A stretch of 64,000 nucleotides of DNA from Pseudopithomyces maydicus. Taxonomy: Eukaryota; Ascomycota; Dothideomycetes; Pleosporales; Didymosphaeriaceae. Each line of letters begins with the position of its first letter. Position 1 is the stretch's first letter. Under the pieces are notes generated by a model that was not told where the DNA came from, ran no database searches, and worked only from the letters and a program-made list of their open reading frames with translations. Positions 44,816-56,399 of the stretch are shown piece by piece. The position numbers were made by a program, and so were the translations under genes. The stretch lies in assembly GCA_026873275.1 (NCBI GenBank), contig JANTUC010000015.1, positions 124,001 to 188,000 on the forward strand, in the 5' to 3' direction.

Positions 44816-47508
44816 CTACGAAGTCCAAACAATCGCCAAAGCCACCACAAATACCCACAAGAACGCCCTCCCCTTCGTCCAAGCCTCCCTCTCCTGAGCC
44901 GCCCGCACCGCATCATCCCCAATCATCGTCCCTCCTTCATACCACACATTCATCAGCGACTCCCATACCCTTGGCAGGAACCTTGAGAACACTACCTTGA
45001 CGAGGTACACCGGAAAGTCCACGACCACGCCCCTGACGCTGATGGGCTGTCCCCCCGCGGTAACGGAGTACTCCCACGCCTCCTTGACGCCCGCCCAGGC
45101 AGCCACAAGGTAGTCGCCCCCGGCCACCGTAAACACGGTCTTCAGCACCCACACCACAGGCGTGAAGACCAGCTTGACCACCGCCCACGCGTTGAACAGG
45201 ACATCCCAGCGGCCGCCGCCGCGGTTGTAAATGTCGAAGGGCCCGCCGCAGAGGATGGATAGGAAGGCGATGAAGGCGAGCCAGCAGAGGGCTTCGATGG
45301 CTAGGTGGGCGGCCCAGTAGGCTTTGGGGCCTACGAGGCCGTACTCGCCGCCGGCGAGCTCTTTGAAGCTTTCGGCCCACTTCCGTTTCGGAACGACGTT
45401 GTGGGGATAGCGGGCTTCGAGGTAGTACACGTCTGTGTCGTCGCTGCTGGAGGAGGATGAGGCTGCGTCGGCGTACCCGTCTGGATCGGGCCACCGCGCG
45501 GCTTCGTCTTCGATGACGGAGATGTAGTACTCCGTGTCCCTGTCCCTCTGTCTTTCCCTCTCCCTGCTCCTGTTATCCCTCCCCTTCCTCCTCCTCCCTT
45601 CCCTTTCCCCATCTCCCACCCCCACCACCTCATCATCACCCCTAACCACCCTCCTCCACCCCCCACCCCCTCTCCCTCCTCTCCCTCACAGCCCTCTCCT
45701 CCTTCCCCACGGGCTTCCAAATCCCACTCCGCACATTGCGAATGCGATGGTTATGGCTCGCCAATTCGTGCTCCAGGACGTTGCGCAGGAGGTCGCGCGC
45801 GAGCGGGCCGCTGAGCCCGGGCAGCTGGCGGTGCCACAGGGCGCGCAGGGCGGGGCGCGAGGTCGTGGCCAGGTCGATGTGCTGCGGGAGGAGGAGGCGG
45901 AGTTCGGCGAGGGGAGGGGGTGGCGGAGGACAGGCGCGTGAGGAGGGTTTGGATTGTTGCTGGGGGGTGGGGTTAGTGGGTTTGTATGGGAGAGGGTTTG
46001 TATGGAAGGGGCGGAGGTGGAGGGGATGTGGTGGAGGGGATGGGAGCTGGGGAAGGAAGGGAGGGGAGAGTAGACGTACTGGTATAAGTGGAAGGCGGAA
46101 TGGCGGGGCGGATGGTGGGTGAGGGGGGTCCAGATTCGCGGCGGGGACTAGCTTGGGGTTGTCGCTGTGATGTGCGGCGTGGGAGGGCGGGCGGTGGGAG
46201 AGGGTCCATTGCGGGGCCTGGGGAGTTAGAATTGAGAAGTCAAGTGAGGGAGGGATACGACGTACCGTCATTTCCACGGATGTACAGCCGATCATCATCG
46301 TTGAAGAGAGCATCGCCGTCATCGTCCTCGTCATCACGATAGAGGTCCTCGTCTTCATCGCCGCCGCGGTAAAGAACCTTGGGTTCGGGGGAACTGGATA
46401 GATCTCGTGGGTAAAATGAATTTGTCGACTTAGCCGCGCCTGTGGGCACCAAGCTCGGGGTATTCTTCTTTGATACAGAAGGTTTTCGTTGTTGGGCGGG
46501 TATGGCAGGAAGTCTGTTGTGCTTGTCGTGAATAACAACATCTCCATCCCTCCAATGGTACTTCCCATTCGCCTCCTCCCACGCGTCGATTTCCTCCTCC
46601 GTCACATCATCCGGATAGTACCAGATCCCCTGCTCGCACGGCAACACGCCCCAATGGTCGAGCCCTCTCATGGCAATATGCGCCAACTTGACCGTAACCA
46701 CGAATGCTATGGCCCAGGCACACACCTCTGCCGACGGCCCGAAGAACAGGAAATACGGCAGTGCAAACAGAACTGTATTCTTGACGCGCAAGTGAAGGCT
46801 CTCTCGGGGCGTGTTCTCTGTCTCTTCCTCCCAGTACGCGGGGTCTGCTACCATGAAGAACGAGATCAGGGCGATGAGATATCGATGGGACCTAGAATAT
46901 AGCGCCAGCGCAGCGAACCATAGCGCCAGGAAAAGCGGCACCATGTAGGAGTTCTTGATGTACAGATCTGCGCGCGGGCCCGCGATGGCCCCGCGACGTA
47001 CACGTGCTTTCCGTGGGGCGAGATGTACGAAGCCGACGTAGGAGAAGGTGGATTCGAAGGGCCCGCCGAGGCACAATCCTGGATGCCCGTCATACATGAG
47101 TATTATACCCATTAGAAGTGGGAGGACGATCGCGGATACGAGACCGCTGATGGATGCGAAGAAGTAGATGGTCAGGCAGATTCCTAGCACGGACTGCGTG
47201 ATGATCTGGTGGATATCAGCAGTCGCGTTACATACTCCGGACTTGATAGCGCACCGCTATTTGAACCTTTCTGGGTTGCTTTCCTACACGTGTAGCCCGC
47301 TCTTGCCATTTGTGGGCCTTGGTTGGGCGGCCGCGCCACACCTCGGTTTGGATACGCATGGCGAATGGATTTCTCTGGAGAGTGTGTATAGAGAGCGCGT
47401 GACGGTGGCTACGATCGGGTGTTGTATAGCGTTGAGGTGGTCGCGGTCTTGTTTGGTGGTGGGCACAAAGAAGGGCGCCGCATTCGGAACGTTACACAGG
47501 CGTTGCAT
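44816..47508 (-). CDS. Large multi-pass membrane protein, unknown function
   Basis: Proposed exons 47508-47290, 47205-46266, 46217-46080 and 45959-44816. About five to six hydrophobic helices in the first half (ICLTIYFFASISGLVSAIVL, YMVPLFLALWFAALALY, CAWAIAFVVTVKLAHIAM), an acidic cytoplasmic part (EEEIDAWEEANGKYHWRDGD, then DEDEDLYRDDEDDDGD), a Pro-rich linker, a helical region (LRALWHRQLPGLSGPLARDL), and a C-terminal set of three or four helices (ALCWLAFIAFLSILCGG). Frame breaks lie at G runs 45911-45920 and C runs 45659-45670 (plus strand); two bases missing at each gives 814 codons overall. Exon 1 is the least certain (weak GTGTAG donor). Family not recognised. Confidence 0.6.
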
Positions 47509-48663
47509 AGCTGGGAGCAAAGCAATCAGCTGGGAAGAAAGAAGGTTTGAGGATTTGGTGGAAGCTGTCTGTAAGCGTCAATGGCGGCCGGGTTCTCTTG
47601 GTCGGGTGGTGGTATCGCTTTGGTGACGAAGGGCGAATTGTCGCTTCGTGGGTAGCATTGTTGTTGCGGTGTAAATCATGAGAGCGGCTGCTTTGAGCTT
47701 CCGGCCATCAATGCCGATGCAGAGACTGTGCGAGAAATATATCAGTAGAAACTTTCAGTAACAGCTACGCGACAAGGTCTCGGGACTTACAGGTGCCTTC
47801 TTTGTGCATGTGCGCTTGTCGTACAGCCCGCAGCACCAGCCCACGCCAGCAGCAATACGGTAGCATCCATATCTCGACTCGACGACTGCTGTGACATCCC
47901 CAGTAGTATAGCCATGACTCCCATGGGATATCCAAATGTATATCTAACCCATCGAACTATTCGCAAACAGAACAATCCCGTCCCTGCCGCAGTTCGCCCT
48001 CGCCGCCCCCACGTCCCACTTCCCCGCACCACCCACCACCCAAGCTCCACAGCCCAGCCACCAGTCCAGCTCAAGCACCCACCAAGCCGGCTCCTCACTA
48101 GACTACCCTCCAACGCCCCAGTGCTACCGTTCCCCATTGCCTAGACCTGACTACCGGTAGACCACACGCAAATCTAGACCCTCCAACGCCTCGCTCGCTG
48201 CCCCTCGACGGCCGCGCTACACCGCATCACCATCCCACAAGCTGAAGCCCGTGATCCCCCAGCGCCCAACCGGCATAGTTCCATGCACCACCCTGCACAT
48301 CGCCCTCTCCGAGCCTATCACGCGAGATGGACACCGCTGAACCCTGTCGCGCGGGTTGCAATCTGGGATCCACAGCTGCGGTGCCCTGCGGTCCACACCT
48401 ATGGAGCGGGATCCTGATCGACGTTCAGGGTGCAGATTGGCAGCGCGGCGTGCAGCGATAAGCCATTTGACATGGACACGGGATGTGCATGTACGATAGG
48501 TAGGTAGTCCCGGTATGTACCGTAGATATATAAGAAGCTAATCGACGCCTGCACGCGCGTGTACATCCACATACATCCAACATCCACACTTCGACTCGTC
48601 TTTGTACGTACGTATCGATCCCACGCAGGGCGGGTACATGTACATCGATACCCCACCCGCGCA
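47509..48663. other. Divergent promoter region
   Basis: Between the membrane protein (-) and the amino-acid permease (+). No gene supported. CATA/GTAC-type tracts at 48545-48640 lie just before the permease start. Confidence 0.4.
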
Positions 48664-50793
48664 ATGGCGAACCACCCCGACGAGAAAACAGCGCCGACCT
48701 ACACCACCTCGGACGCTGGCCCCGACGTCGCAGAAACAACACACCTGGTAGAGGGCCTCCACCGCAAGCTGTCCAACCGCCAGATCCAATGGATCGCCAT
48801 CGGCGGGTCCATCGGCACCGCGCTGTTCGTCTCCATCGCGTGGGGGCTCGTGTCCGGCGGGCCGGGCAGCCTGTTCATCGCGTTCGCCGTGTACTGCGGT
48901 ATCCTCGCGCTGGCGAACAACTGCATGGCGGAGATGACGGTGTTCATGCCCGTCGTGGGCGGCTGGGTGCGCATGGGGAGCAAGTGGGTGGACGAGGCGT
49001 ACGGGTTTATGGCGGGGTGGAATTTTTTCGTGAGGGCCCTGCTACCATTTATGCGTACATGTATACATATGTGTGTATATGTGATGGTTTTATCTTATAT
49101 TGTGTGTTTGGTTTGGGATAGACGTGGCTGACGAGACTAGCTGTACGAGGCGGTGCTGATTCCGTTCGAGATCTCGGCGCTGAACTTGGTGCTCACGTTT
49201 TGGAGGGACGACATACCCGTTGCGGCGGTGGTGGCGGGGTGTATTGTGTTGTATGCGATTATCAATTTGTTTGCGGTGAGGGCGTATGGGGAGAGTGAGT
49301 TTTGGCTGTAGGTATGGCGGTTCCGCGGGGTAGGGAAATGCTGACTTGGGTAGGGCGTCTGGGAAGGTTCTACTCATCTTTATGCTGTTTTGCTTCACGT
49401 TTATTACCATGGTAGGCCCATTCCCGTATACTCTCAAAGCAATTGAGTCTAACGATGCAGGTCGGCGGAAACCCCAAACACGACGCATACGGCTTTCGCT
49501 ACTGGAAGAATCCTGGCTCTTTCGCCGAGTACATCCACACAGGCTCTCTCGGTCGTTTCGAAGGTAGGTTCTAGCCGTACCAGCGTGATCCACGACCCCA
49601 ATAAGCATTCCCACACGAGCACCCCCATACCACCCTCCATCCCCAACCCGAACTAACTCACCCCCTCCCTAGGCTTCCTCGGCGCCTTCTTCCAAGCCTC
49701 CTTCACCTGCGTCGGCCCCGAATACGTCGCCATGGTCGCCGGCGAAGCCATCTACCCGCGCAAGACCATCAAAACCGCCTTCAAAACCATGTACTTCCGC
49801 TTCGGCCTCTTCTTCATCCTGGGCGCCCTCTGCGTCGGCATCATCCTGCCGTACAACGACCCCACGCTGACGGGGCTCCTCGACGCGGGGGACACCGGGA
49901 CGGGCGCCAGCAGCCCGTACGTCATCGCGATGAAGAACATGGGGATCAGCGTGCTGCCGGATCTGACGAATGCGTTGATGGTGACGAGCATTTTCTCTGC
50001 GGGTGGGTCTCCTTTTCTTTCTCTTGACAAGCACTGTCATGTTGGGAGCTAATGGGATTGATTAACTGACGTGCGGCAGGAAACTCCTACGTCTACTGCG
50101 CCACGCGCACCCTCTACTCCCTCTCCCTCGACGGCCACGCCCCGCGCTTCCTGCGCAAGACGACCCGCGCTGGCGTCCCGATTTACTGCTTCTGCGTCAC
50201 GATGGTGTTCCCCCTCCTCGGTACGTCCTCCCCATTCCACCATTCCACCCCCACCCCATCCCACCCCATTCTGACCACCACACGTACAAACAGGCTTCCT
50301 CTCCGTCGGCCGCGCCGCCTCAGAAGGCGTAAAATGGCTCGCCAACATCACGCAAGCCGCCCAACTCATGAACTACATCATCATGTGCACCATCTACCTC
50401 TTCTTCTACCGCGCCCTGTCCGCGCAGGGCTACTCCCGCGACTCGCTCCCGTACAAAGGGTGGGGGCAGCCGTATGTCGCCATCGCAGGCGTGGTGCTGT
50501 TCTCGGCCGTGCTGGGGATTTATGGGTATGCGACGTTTTACGCGTTCGATGTCGGGACCTTCATGACGTATTATGCCATGTGCTTTATCGACATCGTGCT
50601 GTGGGTCGGGTTCAAGCTGTGGAAGCGAAGCAGCTTTGTGAAGGCGGGGGACGCGGATTTGGTCTGGGAGAGGCCGGCGATTGATGCGTATGAGGAGGGG
50701 ATTGAGGAGCCGGTGGGGTTGTGGAGGGAGATTTGGGATTTGATCAAGTTCTGGGACAGGAGGAAGGGAAGGGATATGCATGGGCAGGCGTGA
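48664..50793 (+). CDS. Amino-acid permease, APC superfamily (fungal YAT type)
   Basis: Seven exons: 48664-49029, 49141-49307, 49354-49411, 49461-49563, 49673-50002, 50080-50220 and 50294-50793; 554 aa with every phase consistent and no frame breaks. The N-terminal signature LSNRQIQWIAIGGSIGTALF is typical of yeast amino-acid transporters. Further landmarks are YGFMAGWNFF, LIPFEISALNLVLTFW, EYVAMVAGEAIYPRKTI and GNSYVYCATRTLYSLSLDG. About 12 TM segments; cytoplasmic tail WREIWDLIKFWDRRKGRD. Likely a plasma-membrane H+/amino-acid symporter; specificity is not readable. Intron 1 contains a CATA-type microsatellite. Confidence 0.92.
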
Positions 50794-50906
50794 GTGGCTT
50801 CGGTGGTGTAGTGATAGTAGGGCATGGAGAATGGCAAGTGTACGGTGTTGTGTCTTTGATGCTTTGATTTTTCTACATGTTCTGCGTGAAGACACTCGCA
50901 GAGATA

Positions 50907-51240
50907 CTACTCGGCCCTCTTGAAACAGCCACATCCCAGGCAGTACACGCACTTGCCGAACGACTTGAGGCTCTCGATAATCTCGAGAGGGAGGTCCTTG
51001 AAGAGTAGTGGGATCTTGCGGGTGTCCATGCTGCCATCTCATTAGCCTTTGTAAAAAACATCCTGACGGAACTCCATATTCTGTATCTTTCCCGCTTTGT
51101 ATCTGAAATCCATGCCTGCGCTTACATGGGAGAGAAGTTGTTCTTGGTGTTGATGGCCTTGTGGCGGCTCAGGGTGACTTGACGGCGGAGGCGGCGGAAG
51201 TGAAGTTGCGCTGGGCGGTCGCGGCTTGGTGTGTCTTGGG
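50907..51240 (-). CDS. Small Cys-containing protein (5' end unresolved)
   Basis: Two exons: one ending at 51126 and a second 51030-50907, joined by a 95-nt intron (donor GTAAGC) that splits an Ile codon. The protein reads ...RRLRRQVTLSRHKAINTKNN, then DTRKIPLLFKDLPLEIIESL and ends KCVYCLGCGCFKRAE. The phase and the quality of the second exon argue for a real gene. I find no in-frame ATG in the first exon, so another upstream exon is likely and the right boundary given is approximate. Function unknown; the C-terminal CxxCxxCxC could bind metal. Confidence 0.45.
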
Positions 51241-53640
51241 ATGACTCGACGGGCGATGTGGGAGTAGATTCGCGTGCGATGTGGGCTGTGGAGGGTGTGT
51301 TGGGCTGTGTGTGGTGTTTACGAGTGCAGCAGGAAAAGCGGTGGGTAGGGTCGACAGTGAGTGGCTCTGAGACAACACCACAAAGTTATCTCAGTCGCGA
51401 TGAGATACGCCAGGATACATCACAACAGTAGGGTTGGAAAGGTAAGAATACGTGGAGAACGCAAACTCGAGCAGGCATGATAGCGGGATCGAGAGGCGAT
51501 ACAATGCGCTGGGTAGAGCGCTAGCTTGGGTATATGCCCATTCAGTACGCAATATGTCAAGAATAAGGGCATCATAGGTGGCCAAGTTGAAATAAGCAAG
51601 CATGCGGACAGAGACGGGTGGGTAAGAAGGCAGACTGACAGGTGGGCGGGCACAGCAGTAACAACAACAAAAACAACAAACAGCGGTATCACGAGGTGGC
51701 AGCGGGGTAGCAAGAAAGGCTTGAGACTGAGAGGAGTGCCAGCAAGTGAAGATGGCAGAGGGTGGGCATAAAAACAATACCAGCAACAACGAGAACGGCA
51801 AGTAGCCATATCGCGAAGTGATGGCGGGGTAAAGCAGCTCAACACCAGGCGTGGTATCGTCAAGTGAAGATGGCAGACGATAGAGACAGAAACAACAGCA
51901 ACAAATATCATCATCTTCAAGGGACGGTGGGGGATGGCAGGTCAACACCAAAAACAAAATCACCATTGTAAGATGACAGAGGGCGCACACAACAACAATG
52001 GCAAAAACAACAAAAGGGATTATCGCGCGGGGTGAGGCAGTCCACCATCATAAGCGGCATCACTGCGGTAGAAGCAATAGCTCAACACCAGGAAAAGCAT
52101 CACCGAGTGAAAGTGGTACAAGAACGAAAGCCCAGCATCAAAGGGCAGTACCACCAAGTGAAGATGGCAGAGAGAAAACAGCCCAACCTCAACACCAGCC
52201 ATGACTATCGCGAAGCAAAAGCAAAGCCCAAAACAACCACTCGTCCTCGAAAGCCCAGCCATCGGCCAAGACACTCAATGACAAGGTAAAAACCTCAACC
52301 CCGCCCTCGACAGATGGCTAGCAGCCATGGCTGTCAATGACAGGGGCGCAACACTCTGGACTCAGAAGCCTTCACTGTCTCGATTATGTTGCAGCTCAAC
52401 CATATGACAAAAATTGGTGGGGATCCCACCCATCCCAGTGGGAATCCCCTCTCGCTGATCAAGTTAGCACCTGTCCAAAAAGAGGGGGAGAACACAAGGA
52501 GAAGGGGTGGAGAAACGGAAAGGGAAGAGGGAGCAGGGGGCCTTTTATACAAAAAGCTGCCAAGCTCGCTTAGGTGGTCGAGTTTAGTCACGTGTGGTCA
52601 CGTGTGGGCGGTTTGGACGGCCGAAATGGGTTAGCGCGTGGTTCTGGGTGAGGGATTGGGAACGGATGGGCGCTGTGGGCGGGTGCGGAGGGAAGGAAGG
52701 TACGATTTTGGGTCCGGAAAAACGGCTGAAAAGATGGTCAGAGTGTAGATTTCACAGAAAATACATTTTCAGACGTGTACGGACAGATTTATGAGGCATT
52801 GCGGCGGCGCAGATATGGGGACAAGGTCGCCTGGCCTTCTGCCAGCCCCAGAGAGCCGCCCGCCAGTTGCCAGCGCACGGTAGACTAGAATGTCCGCTTC
52901 TCACGCGATAGAGCAAGATCTGGAATCTTGTAAGCCGATGCTGCCGTGGTGTGTATGCTCCTGCTCGATCGTGACCGTCTCAGAGCTGGAGACTCGCCGC
53001 AGCACGGGAGACTTGCCGCAGCACGGGAGACTCTTCTCATTGTGTAAACCGCTGCTACTCGTCGCGCAAGCTCCTAGAGAGCTTTTGCCGTCCTGTAGTG
53101 TCAGCTGTCTAGTGGGAGAGGGCAACAGTTGCCATTCGCCGACAAGCAGTAACGGTTGCCGTCCCGCTGGAGCTCAAAGCCGCACTTGCTTCCTGATCCC
53201 TCTTCTTGGTAGCGTACAGCAAGCGACAGGATGGTAGAGAGCGTCAGATTCGTCTCGATTGCGCGAGAACTCTATACGGCGAGCGGCCAGGGCAACAGGC
53301 TCTGTAATTTGGCGGCACGGGTGCGAACAACAAGAGCGCCATACTGGGACTTCACTCATGCAAAAAGGCACATTAGGTAGCAGCGATAGACATACAAAGC
53401 TTCCAAGGTTAGCTACGGGTCACACCACTGCATTGAACTCGTGGACGGATCCGTCATTTACGGAAGGAAACACTAGTGTAAACAATCTTGCCCACCAAAA
53501 CGCCCACTAGGTAACTGCCCCACCACCTCCATCACCTTCAGACGCGTTCACGACACGCATCATCAGATTCACATTTCGTAGCCATCTCGCGGCGGTCACG
53601 CTCGCCGCGGTACCCTCCACCGGGGTCAAAAAGCACTACT
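51241..53640. repeat. Gene-poor block with degenerate minisatellite
   Basis: 51600-52230 repeats ~100-130-bp units built on agtgaagatggcagag, caacaccag and acaacaacaa, strongly diverged. 52230-53640 holds no supportable gene; short ORFs have no domain content. There is a local gacttgccgcagcacgggag direct repeat near 53000-53030. Confidence 0.6.
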
Positions 53641-54304
53641 CTGGTGTGCCAGGCCACCATCAAAGCCCGCCGTCCACGAGGACCGCTGGGAGAAAAGCGC
53701 GAGTGGATCGGGTGGGTACGCCCTGCGAGACGTGGCTCTATATACTTAACAGGTAAGATTCCCGCTTGCTTTCCTGCCGACGACGAACCTCACTCACTAA
53801 CCAGATGTCCCAGACCATCACCAGGGCCGCTGCCCGCAAGGAAGGATGGGAGAAAAGCGTGAGAGAAACCGTCCTAGGTCATCCCCCGAGCGGATGGCCG
53901 CAGGGAGGCTGGGAGAAAAGCGCGAGGGCAGCTCCACATGCCTTTCAGGTGAGATGTCCCGCTTTCTTTCATACCAACGATGACCGACCATCAACCACTA
54001 ACCTGGTGTCTCAGGCCATAATCCCCTGCGGCCGTCCCCAGGGAGCGCTGGGCGCGAGTGTAGCTCCATATGCCTTTCCGGTGAGATGTCCCGCTTGCTT
54101 TCCTGTCGACGATGACCCTCAGCCACTAACCTGGTATCCCAGGCCATCATCCGAGTCGCTACCCGCAAGGATCGCTGGGAGAAAAACGCGAGAGAAACCG
54201 TCCGAGTGAGTACGTCCTTCAGAACATAGCATTACATGCTTTGCGGGTGAGATATCCCGCTTGTTGTCCTGCCGACAACAACCCTGAGCCGACGCTGTTC
54301 ATAG
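53640..54304 (+). repeat. Tandem exon-intron modules
   Basis: Four related intron-like segments at 53753-53813, 53949-54014, 54081-54142 and 54247-54304. Each begins GTGAGA or GTAAGA then TNTCCCGCTTGC-like sequence and ends in AG; the first three have CACTAAC 15-17 bases before the acceptor. The intervening exon-like pieces are 135, 66 and (using an alternative donor at 54206) 63 nt, all phase 0 and stop-free, encoding TITRAAARKEGWEKSVRETV, AIIPCGRPQGALGASVAPYA and AIIRVATRKDRWEKNARETV. No start, stop or family could be assigned. Either a decayed or novel modular gene, or a minisatellite derived from one. Confidence 0.55.
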
Positions 54305-55673
54305 GACCACTGCTCTCCCTAGCGAATGCATTGTGGGCATCTTCGTCTTGACGTGGAGAAGTAGCTACGCTATAGTGTATCGGAGCACCACAAGATATGA
54401 CTGGATCTGCCGGCTGACTGTGATTAATAGCTACGATAGAAATAAATCGGGTGGCAACAACACCACGGCGATCACCGCGGTCCGCCTTTCATATTCTGTA
54501 TCACACCCAAATTTTGGGTACAGGCGGGAAGCCCGATACCCGCAAGCCCATCAGCTGCGAATCAATATGCGAAAGCCGCCATCTTGGAATCGATATTAAA
54601 TTCCCCTTGGGGCACATACATATTTCCTACAAAGAGCATGGCCCTGGGTTCGCGGCGTGGGCCAGACCCTCCACAGCAGCATATATAGCATGGCCATTAC
54701 ACAGCGAATACGAAGCACACCTGAAACGAAGTGGAAGCGGGAGACTTTTATCGTACATGAGCACTCGAGAGATTTCCATCGAACATGAGAACTCGGAAGA
54801 CTTCGACCGCGGAATGGCTCCGAGGCCACTTCCATCGGAGGATAGCACACAGATTAGCACCAGGAGCATGGCCTCTCTCATACTCTCGCCCGGTCGCGGG
54901 TAATTTATGTGTTTGCTCCTACAGAGTACATCTGGAGAACATGGAATGCAGGACACATTGTGAAGACAGACAGGTCGTCTGTGGTGGCATAAGCCAGAAC
55001 CATGGCTCTGGCCACAGAACAGTCTCCCACGCATTTTCTGCCGGGGGAGAGACCGCAGAACAGCCATCCCCAGACCTTCTCACGAGAGAGAGACCGCAGA
55101 ACAATCATCCACACATCTTCTCCTGGGAGAGAAGAAGACAACTGGAGGTCATTTTGCTGTGATCCATCGAGTCGGTTGTTGCTATCTTGGCAGGGACAAT
55201 TTGTGCACTGGGTCGGTAAGTACTCTTACTGAATTTAAGGCGTAAAATCCTTTCAAGACGAATCTCTACTGAGAAGAGAAACAGGCCAATCATAGCTCAG
55301 TCCAATACGCAGTATACGAGAGCTTCATGCGGCAGCTGATGCGGCAGCAACGAACAACACATCCATATACCATTGCGAGAAACCGAACCGAGCACCAAGT
55401 CTTATATCGCTACAACATACCAATATATGTGTGGAACGACATTCCGATTTTTAAAAAAGACTCGAATATGCGCCAGTTACAATGGCAGAGATAATCCTGC
55501 AACAAGAATGTATACAATCTTCTCGAGTTCGTAAATCTAGCAACACACCCTAGGCCTCGGTCGTCGAAGGTCATTTCTAGCGCAGCAGAGTGCGAAGATA
55601 AACTAACCGGACATCAAACAAGTCTCGAAACGTCTTCAACAAAAAGTATTGGTGTTGAGTGGGCGGGATGAGC
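54305..55673. other. Gene-poor region
   Basis: A 150-codon plus frame (54451-54903) lacks domain content. At 55010-55140 three ~34-bp units based on gagaccgcagaacag repeat in tandem. No gene supported. Confidence 0.4.
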
Positions 55674-55728
55674 AAGGGTAAGGGCAAGGGTAAGGGCAAG
55701 GGTAAGGGCAAGGGTAAGGGTAAGGGTA
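55674..55728 (+). repeat. Telomere-like (AAGGGT/C)n hexamer array
   Basis: About nine hexamers alternating aagggt and aagggc. It resembles but does not equal the fungal telomere unit TTAGGG. Confidence 0.9.
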
Positions 55729-56399
55729 CTTCGTGTACAGCATGTAGCTAAGCTACACTGGCATACTCGGCGGTAGAGTGACGGTGACTCTTCGAAAGCC
55801 AAGATTGGAACAGAGTAAATAAATACATGGCATGTAGAACTTGGATGTCAAGAATATTATGTGGTAGCTTGATGCAGAGATATGTTGCATGTGGCGAAAC
55901 ACCAAATGCCAAAGTAAATTTTCAAGCCAGAGAAAACCACAGGAATTGATGAGCACGCCCCGAGTCTCGCTCGAGTCTCCCACAGCAGACGGAAGCCATA
56001 TCTACAAAGCCGCATCAATTTGAAATGAATTCACAAGCGCAGGTGTAAGCCCAAAATGGCCGCACACCTGATCTAGCATCTTCGCTCGGCACTAACATGT
56101 CTTCGCCACGAGTGTTCGCGCCAAAAGCGCACTTGACAGCCCCGTTCGCCTGAACTGTTTGCCGTCGCCTGTTCGACGAGAACGATGCGAAACGATGCGA
56201 TGCCAATTCTCCCTCCAAATTTTATATAAGCCCTACCGCCCCGCCAGCAAAAGCACAGCACTGGTCCCCACAACACTCCCCAGCCAGAGCCATCACCCAC
56301 ACATAGCAAACCATCCACCCCCTCCAGAAAAGACACATTCGTAAGTACTGCACTCCCGCGACATGCAACACGCCCGCTCACTCAGTCCCAGACATCAAC
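55729..56399. other. Intergenic region
   Basis: Upstream of the tail-anchored hypothetical gene. No gene supported. Confidence 0.35.
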
